This document shows, in pieces, positions 19,458 through 29,954 of a DNA stretch of 64,000 nt (positions are counted from its first letter, which is position 1; each line of letters begins with the position of its first letter). Location: contig DTTI01000037.1 of assembly GCA_012964825.1 (NCBI GenBank), positions 1-64,000 of the forward strand. Reading direction: 5' to 3'. A program made the translations under genes and the position numbers. The DNA comes from Candidatus Neomarinimicrobiota bacterium (GTDB lineage Bacteria > Fidelibacterota > Marinisomatia > Marinisomatales > S15-B10). The notes below the pieces were generated by a model. The model had not been told where the DNA came from and did not search any database. It saw only the letters and a list, made by a program, of their open reading frames with translations.

Positions 19458-21595
19458 TGTTCTTCACCTGGGCGATAAACCCGCTCCAGATTTGCCTTGA
19501 TATCTTCCAAATCAAGCCAGACAGGTTTCAGCTCCTGCTGGGCAAACAGGGGTGACTGATCATCAAAATGGGGAGATGATTGATCAACAGCGGCACTGCC
19601 AAAGGGATGACCGCTGAAAGATTCCATATTTCCTTCCTTATCCCACCGCACAGCAAGAATGTAGCTGTCTCCCGCAACAGCCACTTGTTGACCTTTTTCA
19701 TCACCACGGGAGTAAACTGCTCTGAGAACATCGGGGCCACCGGCAATGGGGAGGTTCTCTTTTCCTCGAACAAGCCTTTGTACTTCCCCCCATGTCACAT
19801 CCAAACGGCCGTAATGTTTCATCAGAAAATCTGCACTTTTTCGAACCGTTTTCTCCAACTCTTCATCGGGATGCATATCAAGATCCCGCCATAAATAGGA
19901 ATCGAATTCCCTGAGCGTCAGAATACTGACTGCTGCCTGCCGGTTATCAATATTCATTCGGTGATCCCATGAACCCATAAGTTTCAACGCCCTATTCACA
20001 AGGGGATCATCACTCTTTACTTTAGAAACTAACTTTTCAATAAGCTGAACATGTTTAGAATGCTGGGAGTAAGAAAGATCAAATTTCGCTTTAAGAAATT
20101 CGTCAAAAGTCATTGAGCCATTATTGGTGAAAATTTCCTGGGCACGGAGGGAACGATTGGTCTTATGAGTTTCGATTCCCATGGTGGGCGAAAAAAGTGC
20201 GGGGTCAGGGTTGTCGCCTTCCCCGGAAGACATGAACGGTGTGTGGTTACAGGATTGGACAAAACCGGATGACGGGTTCAGCACTTGAGGAATCTCTGAC
20301 AGCGGAAGAAACTCGTTCCAAACCACAGCGGAAGTATCACCCGGGAGATAGTCTTGCCAATCGAAGGCTTCATCCCGTTTCGGAAACCGCCCATTATAGA
20401 TATAGAAAATGTTGCCCTCTCTGTCAGCGTAAACCGTATTGAAGCTGGGAATGGCCACCATTTTCATGGCCTCCGTAAACTGAGCGAGGTTTTTAGCTTT
20501 GTTTATCCTGTACCACTGATCAACAGCTCGAATATCTTTCAAACTGGAATGGCGAACAGCAAAAGTGCCGAAGGGACGCCTGATGACAGGGCCATGGATT
20601 GACCATAAGCCTTCCCGGCGAACCGTCCATTTAATTGGTCCCCACAGCTTTACAATAATGGGAACCTTAAACTTTTCGAACTCCAGCCACTTGCCATCAT
20701 AGCGATACTGGTCTTTGTTTCGAGGATTGATAACAAGTTCATAAACATCAATGAGGTCAGGCTCATTAACCGTATGGGTCCACCCTTTGTTAAAATCGTG
20801 GCCGACGCCAAAAACAGGCATGCCAGGGAAAAGAGCACCGGACACCTGCCACCCTTCTTCACTTTTTACGTGTGCCTCATACCAGGCCAGGGGACCGTTC
20901 CAAGGCTGATGCGTATTTGAGAGGAAAAAAGTGCCCCCATCGGCTGTCCTTTCAGGTGATACACCAAAACCGTTGGAGCCCACGGGGGTTCCGCCGAAGG
21001 TGTCTGTCAGATGCATTTCGTCGGAGGAAGAAGCCAGAGTTTCGGGCCTTTGATCTCGCATAAGCCTGCGAATAACACCATCCAGTCCAAAAAAGAAGGT
21101 GGTTCTAAGAGAGAAACCTGTAACTATGTCCTTCCCGGAAACAGGGTAAAGACCGGCTGTTTCGGAACCGGGGTGGCGAGTAATGTAATAATTAATTCCA
21201 TCGGCGTAGGCTTCGCAAACTTTTCTCACTTCCGGGGAAAGGTCCGTTTCATACTTTTCTTCCACTGTTTCATACAGCTTAAAAAGTTTGACAAAAAAAT
21301 CGATGGGGACGGATTTAATTCCCTGATGGGAAGCGAGAATCCCCCGAGCGGCAAGAAGAGAAACTTCCATATTCTCTAAGTCATCTTCGGCGTGGGCGTA
21401 GGCCAGACCAAAGGCCACATCAGCATCGGTTTTACCGTATATGTGGGGGACACCCCAGGTATCCCTATAGATAGTTACGTCGAAACGGTCACCCAAATCT
21501 GACGGAGCTTGCCAGGTGGGAACAGAGGCACAGGATATAAAAAGTAAACCTGAAAAAGAGATTGGAAAACAAAACCGAAACACAGTTTTTACCAT
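19454..21595 (-). CDS. Penicillin-acylase-family lipoprotein (Ntn hydrolase)
   Basis: 713 residues. The signal peptide ends in a lipobox (LLFISCAS), so the protein is lipid-anchored. The N-terminal part has the alpha-chain motif YRDTWGVPHIYGKTDADVAFGLAYAHAEDDL. The new N-terminus after self-cleavage is predicted at the Ser of GSNGFGVSPERTADGG, aligning with the SN.W.V.G.RT..G pattern of the family; FLSNTHQPW follows. Further family landmarks are FPGMPVFGVGHDFNKGWTHT and NRSLRAQEI. Family members cleave amide bonds in beta-lactams, acyl-homoserine lactones or acyl-peptides; the substrate here is unknown. The Trp usual two residues after the Ser-Asn is Phe here. Confidence 0.88.
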   Translation of the reverse strand: MVKTVFRFCFPISFSGLLFISCASVPTWQAPSDLGDRFDVTIYRDTWGVPHIYGKTDADVAFGLAYAHAEDDLENMEVSLLAARGILASHQGIKSVPIDFFVKLFKLYETVEEKYETDLSPEVRKVCEAYADGINYYITRHPGSETAGLYPVSGKDIVTGFSLRTTFFFGLDGVIRRLMRDQRPETLASSSDEMHLTDTFGGTPVGSNGFGVSPERTADGGTFFLSNTHQPWNGPLAWYEAHVKSEEGWQVSGALFPGMPVFGVGHDFNKGWTHTVNEPDLIDVYELVINPRNKDQYRYDGKWLEFEKFKVPIIVKLWGPIKWTVRREGLWSIHGPVIRRPFGTFAVRHSSLKDIRAVDQWYRINKAKNLAQFTEAMKMVAIPSFNTVYADREGNIFYIYNGRFPKRDEAFDWQDYLPGDTSAVVWNEFLPLSEIPQVLNPSSGFVQSCNHTPFMSSGEGDNPDPALFSPTMGIETHKTNRSLRAQEIFTNNGSMTFDEFLKAKFDLSYSQHSKHVQLIEKLVSKVKSDDPLVNRALKLMGSWDHRMNIDNRQAAVSILTLREFDSYLWRDLDMHPDEELEKTVRKSADFLMKHYGRLDVTWGEVQRLVRGKENLPIAGGPDVLRAVYSRGDEKGQQVAVAGDSYILAVRWDKEGNMESFSGHPFGSAAVDQSSPHFDDQSPLFAQQELKPVWLDLEDIKANLERVYRPGEEQ

Positions 21596-22062
21596 CTATA
21601 GTAGGCGGGATGCCCCAGTTTAACTGCAACAAATGTTCCAATGCAAGTTGCGCAAATTTTTCCGCCGGCTTCCAATACAGCTTCCACAGTGACCCTCTCC
21701 TCTGTTGATTTCACAACTCGGGCTGAGAGATGAATTGCACCTTTGTCAGTAGGTGTGGGACGTTTCATTTTAACGAAATAGTCCGCAGTGACCGTTGCCG
21801 GCACTTGGTCTTCACCGTTTTTTTTCATGAGAAAATGAGCAGCAGCCCAATTGGAATGGCAATCCATAAGGGCACCGATGATACCTCCATTCAAAACACC
21901 TGAAAATGCTTCATGATGCTTACTGGCTTGCCAGTCACAAATATATTCACCTCCCTTAAAAAAACTGCGAATCCGTAACCCTTTTACATTTGCAGGTCCA
22001 CAGCCGAAACAAACGTTATCCGGAGCTAATGTTTCCTGAAGACTGTTACCTTGCGGTGACAT
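21589..22062 (-). CDS. PaaI-family hotdog thioesterase
   Basis: The start at ATG 22062 shares a base with the MATE stop (TAATG). The 157-residue protein has the hotdog pattern: CFGCGPANVKGLRIRS, FSGVLNGGIIGALMDCHSNWAA (active-site Asp/Asn helix), TVTADYFVKMKRPTP and a final beta strand ATCIGTFVAVK. An N-terminal C-F-G-C-G motif is typical of the YbgC/PaaI relatives that resemble acyl-CoA thioesterases for large hydrophobic acyl groups. It overlaps the penicillin-acylase start by seven bases. Confidence 0.85.
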   Translation of the reverse strand: MSPQGNSLQETLAPDNVCFGCGPANVKGLRIRSFFKGGEYICDWQASKHHEAFSGVLNGGIIGALMDCHSNWAAAHFLMKKNGEDQVPATVTADYFVKMKRPTPTDKGAIHLSARVVKSTEERVTVEAVLEAGGKICATCIGTFVAVKLGHPAYYRW

Positions 22063-23480
22063 TACGCACCCTGTACCTTCCCGGCAAGACTCATGGAGAC
22101 GGCGGGTTCGGGCTCTACCAGTTCTCCACGCTCCAATTTGCGAAATATAGTCAAAAGCCAAACAGTTGCCACAGAGGAAGATACCATCACGGATATGACC
22201 TGGGCAATCCACACCCATTCGATGGTCTTACCCATAACAAAAACAAAATATGACGCCAGGGAAACACTCACCAGTAGTACACGCATAATGGTAATTACAA
22301 GCATAGGTATCCCTTGACCCAATCCTTGAAGCGCTCTGCCGCTGATCATACTTATAGCAACAAAAGGATAACCGAACACAAAATACCTCAGGTACTGAGA
22401 ACTCACAGCCCGGATGGCCGCTTCATCACTGAAGACAGTAACCATTTTGGGTGCAAAAATAAAAAAGATCGCTCCAATAACCACAGCGATGAGTACGCAA
22501 CTTTTGATTGCATGACCTGTGATGGACCTTATCAAATCGGTTCGTTGTGCTCCGTAGAACATGCCTACCAAAGTGACAAGGCTGGAGGAAACGGAAATTG
22601 CTGGCATGAGAAAAACGTGATCTATACGGATACCGATCTGGTATCCCGCTACAGCCTCGCTGGAAAACATGACAAGAATTCTGTTAAACGCCCCGCCACC
22701 CAAAGCCATAATAATCATGGAGAAAGAGGCGGGCAGACCAATCTTGAAAATCTTGGAGAGGATTGTACTCGAAAAGGAAAAATCCTTCAAGGCAAAGTTG
22801 ATGTAACTGTGCTGTTTTACCAGCATGAGATAAGCAAAAATAAGTGCAACCACAGCCTGGCTTACCACCGTGGCAACTGCTGCACCTTTCACGCCCATGT
22901 CCAGGGCGAAAATGAAAATGGGATCGAGGATGATGTTCAGTATCGTTCCTCCGCCCTGAATGATCATGGGCGTTTTCATGTCTCCTTCACCAGAAAGAAT
23001 AGATCGAAAAAAGATGGAAAGGACAAGAAAAATATAGGCGCTAGCGATAACACTGAAGTAGTCCCATGCCAGAGGAAGGATTGAGGCCGGTGTTCCCAAC
23101 AATATCAAGATTTTTTTCCCTTTTAACAATCCGATAACTGTCAGAAACAGTCCAAGCAACAGACCAAGAATAACTGCGTGCTCAGCACAGTTGTCCGCAT
23201 TTCGCTTATCTTTGGCACCAATGTATTGAGCGATGACGGCTGTGACACCGGAGCCAAGACCAAATACCAGGCCCAGGCCAAAGAAAAGGAGTGGAAGATT
23301 AAACGCCAGGGCCGTTAGAGCGTCGCCGCTCACCCGGCCAACGAATATCATATCCACTATTGTGTAGATAGTTTGTACCATCATACCCAGCATCATGGGC
23401 ATGGCCAGCGTCCACAAAGCGCGCCGTGGGTTGGCTGTGAACTGGTCCAGTCTGGAATCTTTGTCTTTGTTTATATCCAT
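22062..23480 (-). CDS. MATE-family efflux transporter
   Basis: 472 residues with 12 predicted helices in two similar halves. The first repeat begins WTLAMPMMLGMMVQTIYTIVDMIFVGRVSG and the second IGLPASFSMIIMALGGGAFNRILV, both matching the MATE pattern. MATE pumps exchange Na+ or H+ for cationic drugs and metabolites. It starts ~130 bases after the PorV-like gene and is translationally coupled with the thioesterase gene that follows. Confidence 0.93.
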   Translation of the reverse strand: MDINKDKDSRLDQFTANPRRALWTLAMPMMLGMMVQTIYTIVDMIFVGRVSGDALTALAFNLPLLFFGLGLVFGLGSGVTAVIAQYIGAKDKRNADNCAEHAVILGLLLGLFLTVIGLLKGKKILILLGTPASILPLAWDYFSVIASAYIFLVLSIFFRSILSGEGDMKTPMIIQGGGTILNIILDPIFIFALDMGVKGAAVATVVSQAVVALIFAYLMLVKQHSYINFALKDFSFSSTILSKIFKIGLPASFSMIIMALGGGAFNRILVMFSSEAVAGYQIGIRIDHVFLMPAISVSSSLVTLVGMFYGAQRTDLIRSITGHAIKSCVLIAVVIGAIFFIFAPKMVTVFSDEAAIRAVSSQYLRYFVFGYPFVAISMISGRALQGLGQGIPMLVITIMRVLLVSVSLASYFVFVMGKTIEWVWIAQVISVMVSSSVATVWLLTIFRKLERGELVEPEPAVSMSLAGKVQGA

Positions 23481-23612
23481 TTCCTAAGTCAACAAATTAG
23501 AATTTTAGCCTGATTGAAAATACAAACAGACTCATTTTCCGCAGGAAAGATTGTAAAGTTTAACTCGAACTCAATAGGGATAAAATGATCTTTTTCGCCA
23601 CCTGCAAAGTAA

Positions 23613-24506
23613 CTAAAACCGGCGTGAAAAACCGACACCCAGGCTCATGCCGCCTACACCACTGTTTGCCACGGCAAAACCTACTGAAACCCGCTTCAGA
23701 CTATATCCAAAGCCGAGAGAAAAACCGGAGGCGATATCTCGCCACAGTTTTCCTGTCTGAAGATCGGACCGGAAGGAACTTGTGCCAAGTTGCAGAAAAA
23801 GTCCTCTCGGCAGCGAAAACTCACCACCCAGCCTGAAAAGACTGCGCTTCTCCCACCAGACTGCATCGGCAGAAAGAGTGAGCGGCAGATATTCCATTTT
23901 TCTTGTGACTCCTATAGCCACAGATGTAGGGATCACTTCAATATGTGACGTGTACTCCTTAACAGTGGTACCGAGGTTGCGAATAGAAACACCCAGCGAT
24001 GTTTCAAGCTGTGGTATGCTCACTCTACCACCCAACGAAACGAGGCCCAGTACAGCGGTGACATTCCCCACACTGCTTTGAAACATCCCCACCGATACAC
24101 CCACATCAGCTAGTGAAGACAGACTTTTAGCCACAGCTACGTTGAGCCAAGCATCACCGGCTGAAAACGAACCCATGTCGTTGCCATCTCGGTCGCGTTC
24201 TTTGAAAGCGCCATAGTTGACACTGCGGAAAGTGGCAGCAACAGACAGGCCTTTCACAGCCATTCGCCACTCAGCTAACTGAGATTGAACCGTGGCGGGA
24301 TAGCGTACTGCCGAAAGAATCAATGTTTTCTCTTTGCCTGACAAAAGGGCGGGGTTCAGTGATGAAACATCCGCCCCGAGAACGTCCGCTACACCGCTGC
24401 CGGACATTCCGAGAGAGCGAACGTGATAGGCAATGTCGAGAGACTGGTAAGAAGTTTGCGCCCAGGCGGATCCAATGAGAAAAAAAATCAATAATGTTTT
24501 CCGCAT
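23613..24506 (-). CDS. PorV/PorQ-like outer-membrane protein
   Basis: The start at ATG 24506 opens on a signal peptide (MRKTLLIFFLIGSAWAQ); an upstream start would add sequence inside priA. The mature N-terminus (RSLGMSGSGVADVLGADVSSLNPALLSG) is the PorV/PorQ/FadL-like entry with an N-P-A-L motif. Glycine-rich beta strands follow to a terminal aromatic strand (LGVGFSRRF). PorV is an outer-membrane partner of the type IX secretion system in Bacteroidota, but related barrels occur in this wider group without T9SS. No other T9SS gene is seen here. Confidence 0.65.
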   Translation of the reverse strand: MRKTLLIFFLIGSAWAQTSYQSLDIAYHVRSLGMSGSGVADVLGADVSSLNPALLSGKEKTLILSAVRYPATVQSQLAEWRMAVKGLSVAATFRSVNYGAFKERDRDGNDMGSFSAGDAWLNVAVAKSLSSLADVGVSVGMFQSSVGNVTAVLGLVSLGGRVSIPQLETSLGVSIRNLGTTVKEYTSHIEVIPTSVAIGVTRKMEYLPLTLSADAVWWEKRSLFRLGGEFSLPRGLFLQLGTSSFRSDLQTGKLWRDIASGFSLGFGYSLKRVSVGFAVANSGVGGMSLGVGFSRRF

Positions 24507-24510
24507 TATT

Positions 24511-26742
24511 TTAGAGGAGAGATATGGGATCAACATCCATAGTAACCCTGACATTTCCTTTCTTTCCCTTTTTCTCGGATCCGGTGAAATGTCGCTTCAG
24601 AAATGTATGAAAAAGTTCACCGTTTTTATCCTTCTGTTTCGGTGATTTAAAAATGATCTGATACCGGTAGTTTCCACGGAGACGCTCCACAGGACAGGGC
24701 GCGGGCCCCACAATCTCTAGCCATTTCGGTTTTTCACTGTTCTTCTTCAGGTGATTTTTTGCTGCTAAGCAAACCTTTTTCTCATCCGGACCGGAAAATT
24801 CCACTCTTGCCATCCAACTGAAAGGGGCATACATCAGTTCCCTACGCTCATTCAGGCAGATATTGTAGTATTTTTCAATATCAAGCTGGGACGCGGATTT
24901 TATAGCAGGATCGTCAGGATGGCTGGTCTGTATAACCGCTTCTCCAGGCTTGGTGCCACGGCCTGAGCGGCCCGCCACTTGGTAGATAAGCTGAAAAGTC
25001 CTCTCCCCGGCTCTGAAATCGGGCAGAAAAAGTCCTGTGTCAGCATTGACAACACCCACCAGCGTGACGTTAGGAAAGTCGAGGCCTTTGGCAATCATCT
25101 GAGTTCCTAAAAGAACATCGTATCGTCCTTCACCAAACTCCTTTAGAATTTTTGTGTAGGCCCCCTTCCGGCGGGTGGTATCCATATCCATCCTTACATA
25201 CTGAATGTCAGGGAATTTTCGAATTAGAACTTCTTCCACTTTTTGAGTCCCCGTTCCGCCAAGCCTTAGTGTACCATCACACTTTGCACAAAGCGTAGGA
25301 ACTGGTTTTTGAAAATTACAGTAGTGGCACTTCAGTAACGAATCTGACTTATGAAACGTCAGTACGATCTGACAGTGCTTGCACATCTCCACCTCACCAC
25401 AGTCCACACAGGCGACCACCGTTGCAAAACCCCGCCTGTTCTGAAGTAAAATCACCTGTTCCTTACGTTCCATCCGCTCAGCAATTTTTTCAGTCAGTTC
25501 TCTTGACAAAACAATGGAATAATCCTCCAAAACGGCACGTTCTTCATTCATGTCCACCACATGGACTCTGGGATAGAGCGCATCACCATACCGGGATGTC
25601 AGCCTGAGATAGTTCAGCTTGCTAGTGGCCTGATTGTAGTATGATTCCATACTCGGTGTGGCACCGGCAAGCAGCGTGATAGCATCGCTCAGTTTCCCCC
25701 GCATAAGGGCTACATCTCTGGCATGATACCGCGGAGCGGGGCTCTCCTGCTTAAAACTCCCCTCCTGTTCTTCGTCAACAACAATGAGGCCCACATTTTT
25801 CATGGGGGTAAAGATGGCGCTCCTGGCTCCCACCACAACCGAGTACTTCCCGGCGCAGATCTGGCGCCATGTCCAGCTTCTCTCAGAGGATGTCATACGG
25901 CTGTGCCAGATGGCCACCTCCTCACCGAACACTGACCAAAACCGTCCGGCAATCTGGGGCGTAAGGGAAATTTCAGGCAAAAGAATGATGGATGTCTTGC
26001 CGAGCTGTTGCGCGGCTCGTGCCAGATGAATGTACACTTCCGTCTTTCCACTACCTGTAACTCCATGAAGTAATGAAGCACTGTACAGACCTTGCTTCAT
26101 AGACTTCATTATTTCGTCAACAACCGCTTGTTGCTCAGCTGTCAGTTCAATCTTTTTGTGAACAGAAGTCACTTTAAGTCCGCCCAGTTCCGGCTCCCTG
26201 GTAAGGGCCCGAACAGCCACCAGCCCCTTTTTCTCAAGAGACCGGCAGATGGCAGAAGCCCGGTCAGATACATCAGAAAGATCTTTTACAAAAAGTTTCC
26301 CGCCTCGGTTAGATATTGCCTGGATAACTTTGTATTGTTTGGGCGCTTTTTCCTTTAGCTCTTGTAGCTGATCGGCAGAAATTTTTTCAGCACTCACTTC
26401 CAGAATCTGGGCCGGCTCATATTGTTGCGACAGACCGGACGGCACCGCCGACCGCATCACTAGCCCCAGAGGTGTAAGATAGTAATCGCTCACCCACGAA
26501 ATGAGCCGCCAGAGCGTATCGTCCAAAAGTGGTACGTCATCCACAACTTCACTAATGAGTTGAATCTTACCTTTAAACTTAGCTTTGTCTCCTAGGCCCA
26601 CAACAACACCCTGAACCGCCTTGCGCCGGCCCAGCGGTGCCTTGACGCGGATCCCTGTCTTAATCACTCCATCCAGCGGCTTCGGTATCCGGTAAGTAAA
26701 GACCCGCCAGCTTGAGATGGGGAAAGAGACGTCAGCGTACAT
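24511..26742 (-). CDS. priA: Primosomal protein N', replication restart helicase
   Basis: PriA recognises stalled forks and reloads the replicative helicase. At 743 residues it is full length. The N-terminal 3'-DNA-binding domain (FTYRIPKPLDGVIKTGIRVKAPLGRRKAVQGVVV) is followed by helicase motif I (HGVTGSGKTEVY), DEEQ-type motif II (VVDEEQEGSFKQ), zinc-binding cysteines (CVDCGEVEMCKHC...CHYCNF...CAKC), and motifs IV-VI (IAKGLDFPNVTLVGVVNAD, QVAGRSGRG). It is separated from the ribosomal operon by a terminator and directly precedes the PorV-like gene. Confidence 0.97.
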   Translation of the reverse strand: MYADVSFPISSWRVFTYRIPKPLDGVIKTGIRVKAPLGRRKAVQGVVVGLGDKAKFKGKIQLISEVVDDVPLLDDTLWRLISWVSDYYLTPLGLVMRSAVPSGLSQQYEPAQILEVSAEKISADQLQELKEKAPKQYKVIQAISNRGGKLFVKDLSDVSDRASAICRSLEKKGLVAVRALTREPELGGLKVTSVHKKIELTAEQQAVVDEIMKSMKQGLYSASLLHGVTGSGKTEVYIHLARAAQQLGKTSIILLPEISLTPQIAGRFWSVFGEEVAIWHSRMTSSERSWTWRQICAGKYSVVVGARSAIFTPMKNVGLIVVDEEQEGSFKQESPAPRYHARDVALMRGKLSDAITLLAGATPSMESYYNQATSKLNYLRLTSRYGDALYPRVHVVDMNEERAVLEDYSIVLSRELTEKIAERMERKEQVILLQNRRGFATVVACVDCGEVEMCKHCQIVLTFHKSDSLLKCHYCNFQKPVPTLCAKCDGTLRLGGTGTQKVEEVLIRKFPDIQYVRMDMDTTRRKGAYTKILKEFGEGRYDVLLGTQMIAKGLDFPNVTLVGVVNADTGLFLPDFRAGERTFQLIYQVAGRSGRGTKPGEAVIQTSHPDDPAIKSASQLDIEKYYNICLNERRELMYAPFSWMARVEFSGPDEKKVCLAAKNHLKKNSEKPKWLEIVGPAPCPVERLRGNYRYQIIFKSPKQKDKNGELFHTFLKRHFTGSEKKGKKGNVRVTMDVDPISLL

Positions 26743-26780
26743 GCAACGAAGATAGATGGGAGGTCAGGAATCTGCAACAA

Positions 26781-26806
26781 AAAACCCCCGCCACAGCGGG
26801 GGTTTT
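26781..26806 (-). terminator. Bidirectional intrinsic terminator after rplI
   Basis: A perfect inverted repeat (AAAACCCCCGC, loop CACA, GCGGGGGTTTT) lies between rplI and priA. On the minus strand it ends the rpsF-rpsR-rplI transcript; T-runs flank it on both sides. Confidence 0.9.
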
Positions 26807-26832
26807 ACAGATAATAGATGAGGGCTTTCGCC

Positions 26833-27282
26833 TCATTCTTTAATCACGTATACCTTTATTTCAGTCTCCACATCAGTGTGGAGCTTAATGGAAACATTGT
26901 GCACACCCAGCGATTTGATGGGCTCATCCAGCTGGATAGCTTTCCGATCCACATCAAAACCTTGCTCTTGGAGAAGCTCACTAATTGTGATAGCTGTTAC
27001 TGAGCCAAAGAGCCGGTCATCTTCGCCGACCTTCACCGGCGCGGAAAGTTTCAGCTTGGAAAGCTGCTCAGCAACCTCGCTGTGGTGTCCTGTGGTTTTT
27101 TTGTCCCTAGCGGTAATCTGATTTTTGAGTACATCAACTTCTCTCATATTCCCGGGCGTTGCTTCTACAACTAAGCCTCGAGGCATAAGGTAGTTCCTGG
27201 CGTAGCCATCTTTTACCCTAACCACATCACCCACGTCGCCAAGCTTGTCAATCTTTTGTTTGAGGATAACTTCCATTGTCAC
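26833..27282 (-). CDS. rplI: 50S ribosomal protein L9
   Basis: 149 residues, full length. The N-terminal L9 signature is GDVVRVKDGYARNYLMPRGLV, then the long connecting helix and a C-terminal domain (KVGEDDRLFGSVTAITISELL). It is the last gene of rpsF-rpsR-rplI. Confidence 0.98.
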   Translation of the reverse strand: MTMEVILKQKIDKLGDVGDVVRVKDGYARNYLMPRGLVVEATPGNMREVDVLKNQITARDKKTTGHHSEVAEQLSKLKLSAPVKVGEDDRLFGSVTAITISELLQEQGFDVDRKAIQLDEPIKSLGVHNVSIKLHTDVETEIKVYVIKE

Positions 27283-27296
27283 AGACCCTTTCCTGA

Positions 27297-27527
27297 CTAA
27301 CCGCTAAATTCATCGCCAGTGTAAGAAAGCAACGCAATGTTTCGCGCCCGCTTGATTGCACCGGTCAGCTGCCGCTGATGCCTGGAGCAAGTGCCCGTCA
27401 CACGTCCGGGGATGATTTTACCCTGCTCATTCACAAACTTTCTAATCAGTTTAACGTTCTTGTAATCGATGGTGAGGGTACGGTCCTCACAGAATTTGCA
27501 TACTCGCCCACGTCCCATAAACGCCAT
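27297..27527 (-). CDS. rpsR: 30S ribosomal protein S18
   Basis: 76 residues. Signature IDYKNVKLIRKFVNEQGKIIPGRVTGTCSRHQRQL is complete. The N-terminal C-K-F-C pair suggests a zinc-binding variant, but the second pair is reduced. It lies between rpsF and rplI. Confidence 0.98.
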   Translation of the reverse strand: MAFMGRGRVCKFCEDRTLTIDYKNVKLIRKFVNEQGKIIPGRVTGTCSRHQRQLTGAIKRARNIALLSYTGDEFSG

Positions 27528-27530
27528 AGC

Positions 27531-27905
27531 TTAGCCCTCCGTTTCCAACTTGGTCTCAACCTTAACATCCTTTTTATCAAATGATGCTTCACTGTTTGAG
27601 TCTTCCCTGATAACAGGTGCATCATCAAGACGCGTGGTGAGATATGCCAAAATCGGTTCCTGAAGTTCCATCCAACTGTTCAACTCATCAATGAAAGGTT
27701 CCTGAACAGAATATTGGAGCATCATATAGTTACCGTATCTGAATTTGTTCACTTCATAAGCAAGTCGTCGTTTACCCCAAGTGTAAGAGTTGACGATCTC
27801 AGCACCATGATTCTTAATCCGCTCATCTACATTGTTCTTGAGCTCATCTAAACGCGCATCTTCATAATCAGGGTGTGCGATATAGAGCGTTTCGTAGTAT
27901 CTCAT
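27531..27905 (-). CDS. rpsF: 30S ribosomal protein S6
   Basis: 124 residues. S6 N-terminus MRYYETLYIAHPDYED, the TWGKRRLAYEVNKFRYGNYMMLQYS core and an acidic C-terminal tail are present. It starts 15 bases after hppA ends. Confidence 0.97.
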   Translation of the reverse strand: MRYYETLYIAHPDYEDARLDELKNNVDERIKNHGAEIVNSYTWGKRRLAYEVNKFRYGNYMMLQYSVQEPFIDELNSWMELQEPILAYLTTRLDDAPVIREDSNSEASFDKKDVKVETKLETEG

Positions 27906-27920
27906 ACTTTCTCCTTAATT

Positions 27921-29954
27921 CTATGAAATCAGTGGTGCAATGACCAGTGAGACCACAGACATTAGTTTGATCAGAATGTTCAGCGACGGGCCCGCTGTAT
28001 CTTTAAAGGGATCGCCAACTGTGTCTCCAACCACAGCGGCTTTGTGAGCATCGCTTCCCTTGCCACCGTGAGCACCACTTTCAATATATTTTTTTGCATT
28101 GTCCCAAGAACCACCGGCATTGGCCATAAAGATAGCAAGCAGCACTCCGGTTACTGTTACTCCCGCTAGAACACCTCCTAGCATCTCAGGATTTTTCAGT
28201 ACCAATCCGAAAAACACCGGTGTAAGTACTGCCAGCAATCCTGGAGCGATCATCCGCTTAATAGCCGCCGCCGTGGCAATATCCACACAGCGGGCATGAT
28301 CAGCCTTGGCTTTGCCTTCCAGTAAGCCTTCTATTTCTCGAAACTGCCTTCTGACTTCCTCAATCATTTCAAAGGCAGTCTCACCAACAGCCCGCATAGC
28401 GAAGGCCGAAAACAGGAAAGGCAGTGCACCTCCAATCAGCAATCCCGCCATAACTGTGGGTTTCATAATATCAATTGAATCAAGACCTACTTTTGTCTGG
28501 TAAGCACCGAAAAGAGCCAAGGCTGTCAATGCAGCGGATCCTATAGCAAATCCTTTACCAATGGCGGCTGTGGTATTCCCCACGGCATCCAGTTTATCTG
28601 TTCTTTCACGAACTTCTGATGGTAGTTTCGCCATTTCTGCACAGCCCCCGGCGTTATCTGCGATGGGACCGTACGCATCCACCGCCAATTGGATTCCCGT
28701 AGTAGAGAGCATCCCCAACGCCGCAATTGCAATGCCATAAAGACCCGAAAAATTGTATGCTACTATAATGGCTATGGCAATGCTGAGAACCGGAAACACT
28801 GTTGATTGCATTCCGTTTGCCAAGCCGGAAATGATATTCGTAGCCGGACCGGTTTCGCTCGACTTGGAGATGCTCCTTGCCGGACCGCGGGATTCAGCTG
28901 TGTAGTATTCTGTCAGCGTCCCCACCAGAATGCCCGCCACCAACCCGGTAGTGGTAGCACCAAATATATCTACAGCCTTTACAACTTTGTCATTCAGCAT
29001 GGCTGTGCCTGGGACAAAATAATCAATGATAAAATAACTGACGGCCAACATAAGAACACTGGAGCCATATGTGCCGATATTGAGCGCGGTCTGAGGGTTG
29101 CCGCTCTCCTTGGTTCTCACAAAGAATGTTCCGATGATGGAGACAAAAATGCCTGCTCCTGCCAGATAAAGCGGCAACATGACCAAGTTGGTAGCACCGG
29201 CCGCTGCCGCAAGAACCATGGCTCCAATAATAGAACCGACGTAAGATTCGAACAGATCTGCACCCATTCCGGCCACATCACCCACATTATCACCGACGTT
29301 ATCAGCTATAGTAGCAGGATTTCGAGGATCATCTTCCGGAATGCCCACTTCCAGTTTCCCCACAAGGTCAGCACCCACGTCAGCTGCTTTCGTGAAGATA
29401 CCACCTCCAACGCGAGCAAAAAGAGCTATGGATGATGCACCCATGGCAAATCCCGAGAGGAGTGTCATCACGTGTTGAAGATCAACACTTTCATTCAGTC
29501 CGCCGTAAAGATAAAACAGCGAAGAGATACCAATCACACCCAAGCCCACAACACTCATACCCATGACAGATCCGCCTGCAAAAGCGACACCAAGGGCAGA
29601 ATTGAGGCTGGTTCTGGCAGCCTGCGTTGTACGGTTGTTAGCCGCTGTAGCTACTCGCATACCAAAGAATCCGGCAAAACCACTGCAAAGAGCACCAACA
29701 ATAAAACTTACTGCCACCATGCTGGTGTTTTGTGACGCATTACCCCATGCAAGAAGGGCGGCTACCGCAACCACAAACACCGCCAAGACCTTATACTCCC
29801 GAGCGAGAAATGCCATGGCACCTTCCCGAACAGCTGTACCGATTTCTATCATCTTCTCATTGCCAGGATCCTGCTTGTTTACCCAGGAAGATCTCACAAG
29901 CGCATAAATCAAAGCCAAAACACCCGCCAGTGGAATAAAATAAAACAAGGTCAT
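27921..29954 (-). CDS. hppA: Membrane-bound ion-translocating pyrophosphatase
   Basis: 677 residues with about 16 transmembrane helices. The PPi-binding segments [38 protein letters not shown] and the C-terminal [22 protein letters not shown] are intact. It uses pyrophosphate hydrolysis to pump H+ or Na+. In [10 protein letters not shown] the Ala (not Lys) after GNTT is the mark of the K+-dependent subfamily. Whether Na+ or H+ is moved cannot be decided by eye. The ATG shares one base with the pth stop (TAATG), so it is co-translated with pth and precedes rpsF, an unusual place for this gene. Confidence 0.97.
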   Translation of the reverse strand: MTLFYFIPLAGVLALIYALVRSSWVNKQDPGNEKMIEIGTAVREGAMAFLAREYKVLAVFVVAVAALLAWGNASQNTSMVAVSFIVGALCSGFAGFFGMRVATAANNRTTQAARTSLNSALGVAFAGGSVMGMSVVGLGVIGISSLFYLYGGLNESVDLQHVMTLLSGFAMGASSIALFARVGGGIFTKAADVGADLVGKLEVGIPEDDPRNPATIADNVGDNVGDVAGMGADLFESYVGSIIGAMVLAAAAGATNLVMLPLYLAGAGIFVSIIGTFFVRTKESGNPQTALNIGTYGSSVLMLAVSYFIIDYFVPGTAMLNDKVVKAVDIFGATTTGLVAGILVGTLTEYYTAESRGPARSISKSSETGPATNIISGLANGMQSTVFPVLSIAIAIIVAYNFSGLYGIAIAALGMLSTTGIQLAVDAYGPIADNAGGCAEMAKLPSEVRERTDKLDAVGNTTAAIGKGFAIGSAALTALALFGAYQTKVGLDSIDIMKPTVMAGLLIGGALPFLFSAFAMRAVGETAFEMIEEVRRQFREIEGLLEGKAKADHARCVDIATAAAIKRMIAPGLLAVLTPVFFGLVLKNPEMLGGVLAGVTVTGVLLAIFMANAGGSWDNAKKYIESGAHGGKGSDAHKAAVVGDTVGDPFKDTAGPSLNILIKLMSVVSLVIAPLIS

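Noticed and set aside
22063-22218. Longer N-terminus for the thioesterase gene (start at 22218)
   Set aside because: It would lie inside the MATE gene and lacks homology; the TAATG junction at 22062 is the natural start.
23613-24506. Type IX secretion locus based on the PorV-like gene
   Set aside because: No other por/gld/spr gene and no T9SS C-terminal sorting signal were seen; PorV-like barrels occur without T9SS.
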